From Lachnospiraceae bacterium (lineage in GTDB: Bacteria > Bacillota > Clostridia > Lachnospirales > Lachnospiraceae): a DNA stretch of 64,000 bases. The DNA lies in the NCBI GenBank assembly GCA_017620155.1, contig JAFZQY010000069.1, positions 1 through 64,000 on the forward strand, read 5' to 3'. Every line of letters begins with the position of its first letter. Positions within the stretch are counted from its first letter, which is position 1. The translations under genes and the position numbers were made by a program. Positions 18,044-26,127 of this stretch are shown here, piece by piece. The notes under the pieces are model-generated. The model saw nothing but the letters and a program-made list of their open reading frames with translations, was not told the origin of the DNA and did not search any database.

Positions 18044-18388
18044 TTACTTGCTGGATTCCTCTGTTGCAGAACCGGGCTTCTCAACCTGTACGATAGCTGA
18101 CTTCTGCATGGGGATGCGGCAGTTCCTGTTGTTGCCGAACTCAACGATCACGGTGTCGTCTGTAATGTCGATGACTACTCCGTAGAATCCGGCGGTGGTC
18201 AGAACACTGTCACCCACCTCAAGCGAACTGAGAAGAGCTGATTTCTTCTTCTGCTCGTTCTTCTGAGGACGTATCATAAAGAAATAAAGAAAACCAATGA
18301 TCAGTACAACATAGACCACCATTATGATCCCGCCGTACGGATTGGAATTAGCTGTAGCATCTGCAGATAATAAAATACCGGATAACAT
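18044..18388 (-). CDS. yajC: Preprotein translocase subunit YajC
   Basis: Small single-pass accessory subunit of the SecDF-YajC complex. 114 residues from the ATG at 18388, which has GGAGG five bases upstream; a start four codons earlier would overlap its own ribosome site. One membrane helix (GGIIMVVYVVLIIGFLYFFM) is followed by the family signature FMIRPQKNEQKKKSALLSSL and a cytoplasmic beta-rich tail with GDSVLTTAGFYGVV. yajC commonly lies beside tgt; here one gene separates them. secD and secF are not in the window. Confidence 0.93.
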   Translation of the reverse strand: MLSGILLSADATANSNPYGGIIMVVYVVLIIGFLYFFMIRPQKNEQKKKSALLSSLEVGDSVLTTAGFYGVVIDITDDTVIVEFGNNRNCRIPMQKSAIVQVEKPGSATEESSK

Positions 18389-18404
18389 ATAAACCTCCAA
18401 ATCA

Positions 18405-18431
18405 AATGTGTTAACAACTTAACACATTGTA
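18405..18431 (-). promoter_or_regulatory. Inverted repeat overlapping a possible yajC promoter
   Basis: A perfect ten-base inverted repeat with a four-base spacer (AATGTGTTAA-CAAC-TTAACACATT) spans 18405-18428. On the minus strand a -10-like TACAAT (18431-18426) overlaps its first bases, with a weak -35 TTTGCG at 18455-18450 and an 18-base spacer. The arrangement resembles a repressor site over the start of transcription. The binding protein is unknown. Confidence 0.4.
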
Positions 18432-18471
18432 TATTAAAACTTCTCAGAGCGCAAACTCTTTACGAAAAGAC

Positions 18472-19452
18472 TTATTCGTACTCGATAGTTCCGCTCGGCT
18501 TGGGCGTGAAATCGTATAATACGCGGTTTACGCCGTTAACTTCCGAGGTTATGCGGGATACCAGATGCTGCATGAGGTCGAACGGTATGTTCTCTACTTC
18601 CGCTGTCATGGCATCGGTCGTGTTGACCGCACGGATGATGACGCACCAGTCGAAGGTTCTTTCGCCGTTCCTTATACCTGTTGATTTGAAATCGGGAACA
18701 ACGGTGAAATACTGCCATACCTTGCCCTCAAGACCGTTCTTTGCAAACTCTTCTCTGAGGATCGCATCGGATTCTCTTACTGCCTCAAGTCTGTCTCTGG
18801 TGATGGCACCGGGACAGCGAACGCCGAGTCCGGGACCGGGGAACGGCTGTCTGTAGACCATGTTCGAAGGAAGACCGAGTGCCTCTCCGACTACTCTTAC
18901 TTCATCCTTGAAAAGGATCTTCACGGGCTCAACCAGTTCAAACTTCATGTCTTCGGGAAGTCCGCCGGCATTGTGATGAGCCTTGATACCTTTTTCGCTC
19001 TCGAGGATGTCGGGCCAGATGGTACCCTGAGCGAGGAACTCTATATTGTCGAGCTTGCGCGCTTCTTCAGCGAAGACTTCGATGAACTCTCCGCCGATTA
19101 TCTTTCTCTTCTTCTCGGGATCGGTTACACCGGCAAGTTTGTCAAGGAATCTGTCTGTGGCATCCACATAGATGAGGTTTGCCTTCATCTGATTCCTGAA
19201 CACCTCGATAACCTGCTCGGGCTCGCCCTTACGAAGCAGGCCGTGATTAACATGTACGCAGGTGAGCTGGTCGCCGACTGCCTTGATCAGCATGGCTGCG
19301 ACTACGGAGGAATCAACTCCGCCCGATAATGCGAGCAGCACCTTTTTGTCGCCTATCTGGTCGCGTAATTCTTTGATCTGCTCCTCGATAAACGCATCCG
19401 CAAGTTCTTTCGTTGTGATTCGGATCATATCGTCCGGTCTTCTGTCTGCCAT
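18472..19452 (-). CDS. guaA: GMP synthase ATP-pyrophosphatase subunit (standalone)
   Basis: Amination of XMP to GMP. 326 residues covering only the synthetase half: the PP-loop LALSGGVDSSVVAAMLIKAV near residue 40, the substrate region HHNAGGLPEDM, the FPGPGLGVRCPGAITRDRL motif and the C-terminal dimerisation domain ending FTPKPSGTIEYE. The N-terminal class I glutamine amidotransferase domain of usual bacterial GuaA (about 190 residues) is absent. The sequence upstream is the tgt gene, so this is not a sequencing truncation. Either a separate glutaminase subunit is encoded elsewhere or the enzyme uses free ammonia. The start at 19452 has GGAGG seven bases upstream; ATG 19458 is too close to that site. 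Confidence 0.88.
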   Translation of the reverse strand: MADRRPDDMIRITTKELADAFIEEQIKELRDQIGDKKVLLALSGGVDSSVVAAMLIKAVGDQLTCVHVNHGLLRKGEPEQVIEVFRNQMKANLIYVDATDRFLDKLAGVTDPEKKRKIIGGEFIEVFAEEARKLDNIEFLAQGTIWPDILESEKGIKAHHNAGGLPEDMKFELVEPVKILFKDEVRVVGEALGLPSNMVYRQPFPGPGLGVRCPGAITRDRLEAVRESDAILREEFAKNGLEGKVWQYFTVVPDFKSTGIRNGERTFDWCVIIRAVNTTDAMTAEVENIPFDLMQHLVSRITSEVNGVNRVLYDFTPKPSGTIEYE

Positions 19453-19479
19453 TTTCATTCCTCCGTTTAATTGATTGAT

Positions 19480-20613
19480 TTAGTTTTCCGCCCTCATCTT
19501 TTCGAGGGATTCCTTTTTAAATTGAGAGTAGCTGCCTGCTTCAATCGCATCTCTGATCTCACTCATCAGATGATTGTAATAATACAGATTATGAAGCACG
19601 CAGAATCTTAAACCAAGCATCTCTTTTGCCTTGAGAAGATGTCTGATATAGGCTCTGGAATACCCGCCGGCGCAGGCAGGACAGCCGCAGCCTTCTTCTA
19701 TCGGGCGCTCGTCGAGTTCGAATGACGCATTGAAAAGGTTGAGCTTGCCGTAATGTGTATAGACATGTCCGTGTCTTCCGTTTCTGGTCGGATATACGCA
19801 GTCAAAGAAGTCAACGCCGCGGTCTACGGACTCGAGAATATTCTCGGGAGTACCTACTCCCATGAGATATGTCGGTTTGTTCTGAGGAAGATGCGGAACG
19901 GTCACATCCAGGATATGGTACATCTCTTCGTTGGACTCGCCTACGGCAAGACCGCCTATCGAGTATCCGGGAAGATCGAGCTCGGATATCATCTCAGCGT
20001 TTTCTATACGGATATCCTCATATACGGCGCCCTGATTGATCCCGAAAAGAAGCTGACTTGGGTTCACCGTATCCTCAAGCTGATTCAGCCTCTTCATCTC
20101 ATCCATGCATCGTATGAGCCACCTGTATGTGCGGTCCACTGAAGGTTTCACATACTCGCGCCCGGCCTTGGACGGCGGACACTCGTCAAATGCCATGGCT
20201 ATGGTCGATCCAAGATTGGACTGGATGCGCATGCTCTCCTCGGGCCCCATGAATATCTTATGGCCGTCTATATGTGAATTAAAGGTCACACCTTCTTCTT
20301 TTATCTTTCTTATGGATGCAAGGGAAAAAACCTGAAATCCGCCTGAGTCGGTAAGGATCGGGCGGTCCCATTTCATGAACTTATGTAAACCACCGAGCTT
20401 TTTGATCGTCTCATCTCCGGTCCTGACGTGAAGATGATAGGTATTGGAGAGTTCGATCTGGGTACCGATAGCTTTCAGGTCATCGGTAGAAACGGCGCCC
20501 TTAATGGCCGCCACTGTTCCTACGTTCATGAATACCGGAGTCTGAACCGTTCCGTGCACCGTCTGAAACTCTGCACGTTTGGCCCGACCGTCGGTCGCCA
20601 GTATCTTATACAT
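19480..20613 (-). CDS. tgt: tRNA-guanine transglycosylase (queuine tRNA-ribosyltransferase)
   Basis: Exchanges guanine-34 for preQ1 in tRNAs with GUN anticodons. 377 residues, normal length. The substrate-binding aspartate lies in ILTDSGGFQVFSLASIRKI (about 90-108). The GGLAVGE loop and the nucleophile region DFFDCVYPTRNGRHG (about 263-277) are intact. The zinc site is seen in CGCPACAGGYSRAYIRHLL plus the histidine of CVLHNLYYY. The gene follows the VanY-type gene directly, with its ATG adjacent to that gene's stop. Confidence 0.97.
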   Translation of the reverse strand: MYKILATDGRAKRAEFQTVHGTVQTPVFMNVGTVAAIKGAVSTDDLKAIGTQIELSNTYHLHVRTGDETIKKLGGLHKFMKWDRPILTDSGGFQVFSLASIRKIKEEGVTFNSHIDGHKIFMGPEESMRIQSNLGSTIAMAFDECPPSKAGREYVKPSVDRTYRWLIRCMDEMKRLNQLEDTVNPSQLLFGINQGAVYEDIRIENAEMISELDLPGYSIGGLAVGESNEEMYHILDVTVPHLPQNKPTYLMGVGTPENILESVDRGVDFFDCVYPTRNGRHGHVYTHYGKLNLFNASFELDERPIEEGCGCPACAGGYSRAYIRHLLKAKEMLGLRFCVLHNLYYYNHLMSEIRDAIEAGSYSQFKKESLEKMRAEN

Positions 20614-21675
20614 TTACAGGTATTTCTCCCAGAATTCTTCCAGAGTGATAGATTCGTTGTACAGAACCCAGGCTGCATTCTTTCCGACATAACGCAGATG
20701 CCAGGGCTCATATTCTATGCCTGTTATATCCTCTTTTCCCTCGGGATAACGGATGATGAAACCGTATTCATGGGCATGCCCGGCAAGCCATTTACCGGCC
20801 GGGGTATCACCGAATCCGGCATTGAGAGAGGAATAATTGTCACTTATCATATCGATAGCAAGTCCGATCTGATGCTCGCTCGAGCCCGGGATCGTAACTG
20901 TCTGTGCGGCTACCTTATATGCCTCAAGATAGCTCATTCCCTGTGCGGTGTACTTGTTTACCTTACGGTCAAAAAGCATCTGCTGTCTGGAATCATCACG
21001 ATAAGGAGAACAGATGACCAGGTTAACGCCGTCATTGAGAGCTGCTTCAAGCATGCTGAACAGATCGGGGATGATACGCTCATCGCACTGCATCGAGCCC
21101 TTGATCGTTCCTAAGGTAAAAGTATAATCATCAGCTATGGGGTGATTCTTATTGACCAGAACAAGCTGCCAGTCATCACGCGAAAACTCGGGTTCACCGG
21201 CTTCTTCAGCAGATGCGAACATCTCTCCGCCTTCGCCGGACTGCGCGATCTCTCCAACGATATCGGCACCTGATACGGTATCGAGTTCCGAGATATCGTC
21301 AATGTTCTCGGGATCTGTAAGCTCGATCTCATCCGCTTCGTCATCGGCTTCGATCATTGCCGTATCCACGTCCGTCTCTATAGCCAGAGAAGCGGCACTG
21401 GCCTCGGTCTCATAGTAATATGACGTAACATCATAAGTGAAATCATACTGCCCGTCTCCCCAGATAACGGAGCTGAATGAGCAGCTGACAAATGCGAATG
21501 TCATGGATGCGATAACTACGATGTATTTGTGAAGGCCCGCTTTGATATTACGGATAAGCCTGTCAATGGCCAGCAAAATAACACTCAAAATGAGCATGGG
21601 CACCTTGAGCCATTTATGCTTGCGGATCGTCCGCCTGTATAAACTTAAGACTTTATCCTTGAATGTAATATGCAT
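20614..21675 (-). CDS. D-alanyl-D-alanine carboxypeptidase, VanY/M15B type
   Basis: Zinc metallopeptidase trimming peptidoglycan stem peptides outside the cell. Two hydrophobic segments near the N-terminus (LKVPMLILSVILLAIDRLI and YIVVIASMTFAFVSCSF) probably anchor it. An acidic, low-complexity linker follows, rich in Asp and Glu (about 85-165). The M15 domain shows PYRDDSRQQMLF, the zinc motif SSEHQIGLAIDM and the final GIEYEPWHLRYVG. I use the ATG at 21675, preceded by CAGGG; a GTG at 21720 behind GAGGGGG is an alternative adding 15 residues. Its end adjoins tgt without a gap. Confidence 0.87.
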   Translation of the reverse strand: MHITFKDKVLSLYRRTIRKHKWLKVPMLILSVILLAIDRLIRNIKAGLHKYIVVIASMTFAFVSCSFSSVIWGDGQYDFTYDVTSYYYETEASAASLAIETDVDTAMIEADDEADEIELTDPENIDDISELDTVSGADIVGEIAQSGEGGEMFASAEEAGEPEFSRDDWQLVLVNKNHPIADDYTFTLGTIKGSMQCDERIIPDLFSMLEAALNDGVNLVICSPYRDDSRQQMLFDRKVNKYTAQGMSYLEAYKVAAQTVTIPGSSEHQIGLAIDMISDNYSSLNAGFGDTPAGKWLAGHAHEYGFIIRYPEGKEDITGIEYEPWHLRYVGKNAAWVLYNESITLEEFWEKYL

Positions 21676-21737
21676 TATCTGAGCCCTGTTTAGAACACAC
21701 CTATTTAAATATATCGTCACATCCCCCCCTCGTCAAT

Positions 21738-21794
21738 AATATGTTGGGGAAAAATAGATGAAAAATTATCCTCAGACACAATATGTTGTGGAAA
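21738..21794. promoter_or_regulatory. Two 15-base direct repeats between vanY-like gene and aroC
   Basis: AATATGTTGGGGAAA (21738-21752) and AATATGTTGTGGAAA (21780-21794) match at 14 of 15 positions. They are exactly 42 bases apart, four turns of DNA, so both face the same side. They lie in the only divergent intergenic region of the window (21721-21855) and are candidate binding sites for a regulator of aroC, of the carboxypeptidase gene, or of both. I see no convincing -35/-10 pair for aroC. Confidence 0.5.
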
Positions 21795-21855
21795 TGGATG
21801 ACCATATATTGTACTATTGATTTAATAAGCAGCAATGATTCAGAAAGGAACGATT

Positions 21856-22956
21856 ATGGCCGGATCATCTTTTGGTAACATATTCAGGATCACAACCTGG
21901 GGAGAATCCCACGGAAAAGCGCTCGGAGTCGTTATTGACGGCGTACCTGCGGGCCTTACTCTTTCCGAGGCAGACATCCAGCCCTATATGGACAGACGCG
22001 CTCCCGGAAAAGGATCCATATCCACTCCCCGCAAGGAGGCAGACGAGGTCGAGATCCTCTCGGGCATATTCGAAGGAAAGACCACCGGATGTCCCATATC
22101 CATCATGGTCCGCAATACTTCCCAGCATTCCTCGGATTATGCTGCCATCAAAGACATCTACAGACCCGGACATGCCGACTTTTGCTTTGATGCAAAATTC
22201 GGCTTCAGGGATTACCGCGGAGGCGGAAGGTCCTCAGGCCGTGAAACTCTCTGCCGCGTAGCCGCCGGCGCCGTTGCCGCCAAGATCCTTAAGGAACTCG
22301 GGATCGAAGTATGCTCTTATACCCGCTCTATAGGACCTGTAAGCATTGATCCCGCTCATTTCGACAAGACTCTGATAACATCTCTCCCGACATGCATGCC
22401 GGATAAAGCAGCAAACGACAAGGCTCTAGAATATCTTGAATCCGTTCGCTCAGACGGCGATTCTGCCGGCGGCGTAATTGAAACCGTCATTACAGGCATG
22501 CCTGCCGGTATAGGCGATCCGGTATTTGACAAGCTGAGTGCTGATCTCGCCAAAGCCGTAATGAGCATAGGTGCCATGAAAGCGATCGAATTCGGTGACG
22601 GAATAAGCGTATCGGAGTCAAACGGTTCAAAAAACAACGATGCATTCCGCATGGATAACGGCAAAGTATTGAAAGCCACCAACCACAGCGGCGGGCTTCT
22701 CGGCGGTATGTCCGACGGATCCGACATAATCATCAGAAGCTATGTCAAACCCACTCCGAGCATATACAAAACACAGGAAACTGTTAATAAGAACAACGAG
22801 AATGTAGAGATAAACATCGAAGGGCGCCACGATCCCATCATAGTTCCGAGAGCCGTGGTCGTAGTCGAGAGCATGTGCGCGATCACTATCGCCGATGCTC
22901 TTATGACCAACATGAGCGCAAAAATAGATTCACTTAAGACTTTTTACAAGCCCTGA
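21856..22956 (+). CDS. aroC: Chorismate synthase
   Basis: Last step of the shikimate pathway, converting EPSP to chorismate with reduced FMN. 366 residues from the ATG at 21856, which has AAAGGA six bases upstream; an ATG at 21835 would add seven residues. Signatures seen: GNIFRITTWGESHGKALG at the N-terminus, the DFCFDAKFGFRDYRGGGRSS segment, then GRETLCRVAAGAVA, and the C-terminal GRHDPIIVPRAVVVVESM. It is the only plus-strand gene here and no other shikimate gene is adjacent. Its last 23 bases overlap the 3' end of the convergent membrane-protein gene, and no terminator separates them. Confidence 0.97.
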   Translation: MAGSSFGNIFRITTWGESHGKALGVVIDGVPAGLTLSEADIQPYMDRRAPGKGSISTPRKEADEVEILSGIFEGKTTGCPISIMVRNTSQHSSDYAAIKDIYRPGHADFCFDAKFGFRDYRGGGRSSGRETLCRVAAGAVAAKILKELGIEVCSYTRSIGPVSIDPAHFDKTLITSLPTCMPDKAANDKALEYLESVRSDGDSAGGVIETVITGMPAGIGDPVFDKLSADLAKAVMSIGAMKAIEFGDGISVSESNGSKNNDAFRMDNGKVLKATNHSGGLLGGMSDGSDIIIRSYVKPTPSIYKTQETVNKNNENVEINIEGRHDPIIVPRAVVVVESMCAITIADALMTNMSAKIDSLKTFYKP

Positions 22957-23776
22957 CCATATCCCTGATGATCCAGGGAATATACATGATAAGAACCCCG
23001 ATAACTGCCAGGCCGGCAAGTCCCAGGAGATAGAATTTTCCGAAATTGGACGCCAGCGCCTCAAGTACGGGGTTATTTTCTGTCCTTTTCAGGAAAAAGA
23101 AATTCGTATCAAAAGCAAAATCAAAGATGATAGCCGGGATCATAGTCAGTGCAAGGATGACAAACACCTTCCAGATGTTCCATATATGCGGTCTGTGACC
23201 GTCTGCGATCACGAGGCTGCAGAACACCGCCAGAAGGCTATGAAAAAAAACCGAGTGAAGATGGCTGAAATTAAGCAGAGGACAAGCCTGCCAGGACGTT
23301 GTGAGCAGTGCGACCCATGTGCCCGCGAGGCCGAATGCATACAGGAATTCGGCTATATAGTCGTTTTTCTTAAACGCAAACCATAAGGCGATGAATATAT
23401 TCACACCGCACAGATGAAACGGAAGCGTCTCAAGATCAAACTGCCCCGTAGCCAGGAAGACAATGTCTTTAACGATCTCTTCGGCTGCTATTACTACGGC
23501 AAGAACGATAAGAACTCTCCTTCGTTTATCTTCATCACATTTTTTGTAGAAATGACATGATATGAGACTTGCAAGAAGCGCAAGCAAAAGTTCAGACAGA
23601 TGTAGGGGGCCGAACAGCTTAAACGCAACATGATCATGCCCTTTAAGAGCCCTCATGTTCGTCGCTGTCAGCCAGAATTCATTTGACCTGTCTGCGAAAA
23701 AGTATACGCAGACATATATGAGCGCATACACTGCAACAGCAGAGCATGCGCCTATAATAGTTTTTTTCTTATTCAT
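22934..23776 (-). CDS. YwaF/TIGR02206-type integral membrane protein
   Basis: 280 residues with seven or so membrane helices. The segment TLPFHLCGVNIFIALWFAF, then a conserved LNFSHLHSVFFHSLLAVF, match what I know of the TIGR02206 (YwaF) membrane family: a PxHxC-type helix and a histidine pair in a later helix. Function is unknown in the family. Its start codon overlaps the upstream aldolase-like gene's stop by one base (TGATG), so the two are coupled. Its end overlaps aroC on the other strand by 23 bases. Confidence 0.75.
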   Translation of the reverse strand: MNKKKTIIGACSAVAVYALIYVCVYFFADRSNEFWLTATNMRALKGHDHVAFKLFGPLHLSELLLALLASLISCHFYKKCDEDKRRRVLIVLAVVIAAEEIVKDIVFLATGQFDLETLPFHLCGVNIFIALWFAFKKNDYIAEFLYAFGLAGTWVALLTTSWQACPLLNFSHLHSVFFHSLLAVFCSLVIADGHRPHIWNIWKVFVILALTMIPAIIFDFAFDTNFFFLKRTENNPVLEALASNFGKFYLLGLAGLAVIGVLIMYIPWIIRDMVRACKKS

Positions 23777-24804
23777 CAGAAGTTGTCGGAAAGTTCAATG
23801 TAGAATTGCTCGTAGTCGGTTCTTCCTGCTTCAATGCACTGGATAGCCGATCTGGGATGCTGATTTAAGATACCTGTAAGCAGATAAGGTATGTCATAGC
23901 CCCATTTAACACCGGATTCACGCAGCGCCATGATGTGCTTCTCAATAAATATAAGTATCGGGTCTATATGATACTTGGGGTTCTTAAGGAATCCAAGCAG
24001 GATCTCAAGCGGACAGTTGCCTGCTCCGCGACCCAAACTGGATACTGTAGCATCCAGATAATGAACTCCCGCTCTCATACCCTCGATCGTATTTGCAAAA
24101 GCAAGCTGCTGATTATTGTGTGCATGGATTCCGACTGTCTTGCCGTATTTCTCTGCTATCTCAACATACATCGAACATAAGGGATTGACCTGCTCGGGAT
24201 AAAGGGACCCATAGCTGTCTACGACATAGACCATGTCAACATTCGAACTGCAGACCTGCTCTACAGCTGTCCTGATATCCTCATTGGTAGATTTGGATAT
24301 AGCCATGATGTTGCATGAAGTCTCATAGCCCTTGGAATGAGCATCTTCTATCATCGCAACTGCCGCGGGGATAGTATTGATGTAAGTCGCAACACGCACA
24401 AGATCGACCGGTGAATCCGCTCTGTCGCGGATATCCGTCTGATAATCGCATCTTCCGACGTCAGCCATGATCGAAAGTTTGATACCTTCGGCCTTATCAG
24501 CCTGAATAATCTCTTTGATATCCTCATCGGATGAGAATTTCCACTTTCCGAACTTAGCCGTATCGAACATCTCTTTGGATGCGCGATAACCGAACTCCAT
24601 ATAGTCCACGCCGGCTTTAATGTTAGCAAGATACAGAGCTCTGGCAAAATCATCGGTAAAGAAAAAATCATTGGTCAGACCGCCGTCTCTCAGGGTACAG
24701 TCAACGACCTTGAGTTCGGGAAGGAACGACATGAGATTTCTCTCCACCTTACCGCTGTCATCGTTTCCGAATAAGCCTTTTACAGATAATTTGTCTACTG
24801 CCAT
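23776..24804 (-). CDS. DRE-TIM metallolyase-type aldolase, specific function unknown
   Basis: 342 residues. The TIM barrel starts with LKVVDCTLRDGGLTNDFFF, in which LRDG is the metal-binding start motif of the HMGL/2-isopropylmalate synthase/4-hydroxy-2-oxovalerate aldolase superfamily. The metal ligands HAHNN (GIHAHNNQQLAFANT, about 223-237) and the loop SSLGRGAGNCPLEILL (about 250-265) are intact, so it should be catalytically active. It lacks the C-terminal dimer domain of IPM synthase. Acetyl-transfer synthase and retro-aldol activities are both possible. It lies between tyrS and a membrane gene, which gives no pathway clue. GAGGTG lies five bases before the ATG. Confidence 0.75.
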   Translation of the reverse strand: MAVDKLSVKGLFGNDDSGKVERNLMSFLPELKVVDCTLRDGGLTNDFFFTDDFARALYLANIKAGVDYMEFGYRASKEMFDTAKFGKWKFSSDEDIKEIIQADKAEGIKLSIMADVGRCDYQTDIRDRADSPVDLVRVATYINTIPAAVAMIEDAHSKGYETSCNIMAISKSTNEDIRTAVEQVCSSNVDMVYVVDSYGSLYPEQVNPLCSMYVEIAEKYGKTVGIHAHNNQQLAFANTIEGMRAGVHYLDATVSSLGRGAGNCPLEILLGFLKNPKYHIDPILIFIEKHIMALRESGVKWGYDIPYLLTGILNQHPRSAIQCIEAGRTDYEQFYIELSDNF

Positions 24805-24826
24805 AATTTCACCTCATCTCCGGTTA

Positions 24827-26050
24827 TTAAACCGTGATCCTCTTAAAGTTCTTTTTGCCCTTCTTAACTATAAAATCGGTTGATGCAATCTGGTCTTTGG
24901 AGTATGAAACCGATATGTCTGTGACCTTCTCGTCGTTAACGGATACGCCGCCCTGCTCTATGGCACGTCTTGCTTCGCTTCGGGAAGTCACGAGTCCGGA
25001 TGCCACAAGGATTCCCATTATATCAATGGATCCGTCAGTGAACTTATCATCGGTTATATGAGCCTGCGGAATATTGGCAGAATCCGCTCCGCCCGAGAAA
25101 AGTGCGGTTGCAGCTTCTTCAGCCTTATCAGCCTCTTCTTTTCCGTGAACAAGTTCGGTAAGCTCATGCGCCAGTATCTTCTTGGCCTTATTCAGGTCCT
25201 CACCCTGCCATTTCTCCATATCGGCGATCTGTTCCATGGGCAGGAATGTCAGCATCTTGATGCACTTGATGACATCGGAATCACCGACATTTCTCCAGTA
25301 CTGGTAAAAATCATAAGGAGTGGTCTTGTTTGGATCAAGCCATACGGCTCCCTTCTCGGTCTTGCCCATCTTCTTGCCTTCGGAATTAAGGAGCAGCGTG
25401 ATGGTCATCGCATATGCATCCTTACCGAGTTTCTTACGGATAAGTTCCGTGCCGCCGAGCATGTTGGACCACTGGTCGTCACCGCCGAACTGCATGTTGC
25501 AGCCGTATTTCTGGTAAAGCATCAGGAAGTCGTAGGACTGCATGATCATGTAGTTAAACTCAAGGAAGCTTAGCCCCTTCTCCATGCGCTGCTTGTAGCA
25601 CTCAGCACGGAGCATGTTGTTAACAGAGAAGCAGACTCCGATATCACGGATGAAATCGATGTAGTTAAGGTCACGGAGCCAGTCCGCATTATTGATCATC
25701 ATGGCCTTGCCTTCGCCGAACTCGATAAACCTGCTCATCTGCTGTTTAAAGCATTCGCAGTTATGATCGATCGTCTCGGTCGTCATCATGGTACGAAGAT
25801 CACTTTTGCCCGAAGGGTCACCGATCATGCCGGTACCGCCTCCGACAAGTGCTATGGGACGGTTCCCTGCAAGCTGAAGCCTCTTCATAAGGCACAAAGC
25901 CATGAAATGGCCTACATGGAGTGAATCCGCAGTAGGGTCAAATCCGATATAGAAAGTTGCCTTTCCGTTATTAACCAAATCCCTTATCTCTGCTTCATCG
26001 GTAAGTTGTGCGAGAAGTCCTCTCGCCTGTAATTCTTCAAATATCTGCAT
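24827..26050 (-). CDS. tyrS: Tyrosyl-tRNA synthetase
   Basis: Class I aminoacyl-tRNA synthetase charging tRNA-Tyr, 407 residues. The HIGH-like motif is in YIGFDPTADSLHVGHFMAL (about 34-52) and the KMSKS-like motif is GKKMGKTEKG (about 232). An S4 RNA-binding domain fills the C-terminus (about 340-407, with SRSEARRAIEQGGVSVN). Many Firmicutes control tyrS with a T-box leader, but only 77 bases separate this gene from its upstream neighbour, too few for one. A plain promoter is visible instead. Confidence 0.97.
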   Translation of the reverse strand: MQIFEELQARGLLAQLTDEAEIRDLVNNGKATFYIGFDPTADSLHVGHFMALCLMKRLQLAGNRPIALVGGGTGMIGDPSGKSDLRTMMTTETIDHNCECFKQQMSRFIEFGEGKAMMINNADWLRDLNYIDFIRDIGVCFSVNNMLRAECYKQRMEKGLSFLEFNYMIMQSYDFLMLYQKYGCNMQFGGDDQWSNMLGGTELIRKKLGKDAYAMTITLLLNSEGKKMGKTEKGAVWLDPNKTTPYDFYQYWRNVGDSDVIKCIKMLTFLPMEQIADMEKWQGEDLNKAKKILAHELTELVHGKEEADKAEEAATALFSGGADSANIPQAHITDDKFTDGSIDIMGILVASGLVTSRSEARRAIEQGGVSVNDEKVTDISVSYSKDQIASTDFIVKKGKKNFKRITV

Positions 26051-26088
26051 TTTTTTATCCTCTTAGACGTAGATCACGTCACTTCAAA

Positions 26089-26117
26089 ACTTTAGCTTTA
26101 TTGACACTTTTTGTCAA
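26089..26117 (-). promoter_or_regulatory. Promoter of tyrS
   Basis: Minus strand: -35 TTGACA (26117-26112, consensus), 17-base spacer, -10 TAAAGT (26094-26089, four of six). The -35 box is one arm of the small palindrome TTGACA-CTTTT-TGTCAA (26101-26117), which may be an operator. It lies just past the amidase stop codon. Confidence 0.6.
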
Positions 26118-26127
26118 TCGCTTAATC

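Noticed and set aside
26051..26127. T-box leader before tyrS
   Set aside because: Only 77 bases separate tyrS from the upstream gene, and no specifier stem or T-box sequence is seen. A simple promoter explains the region better.
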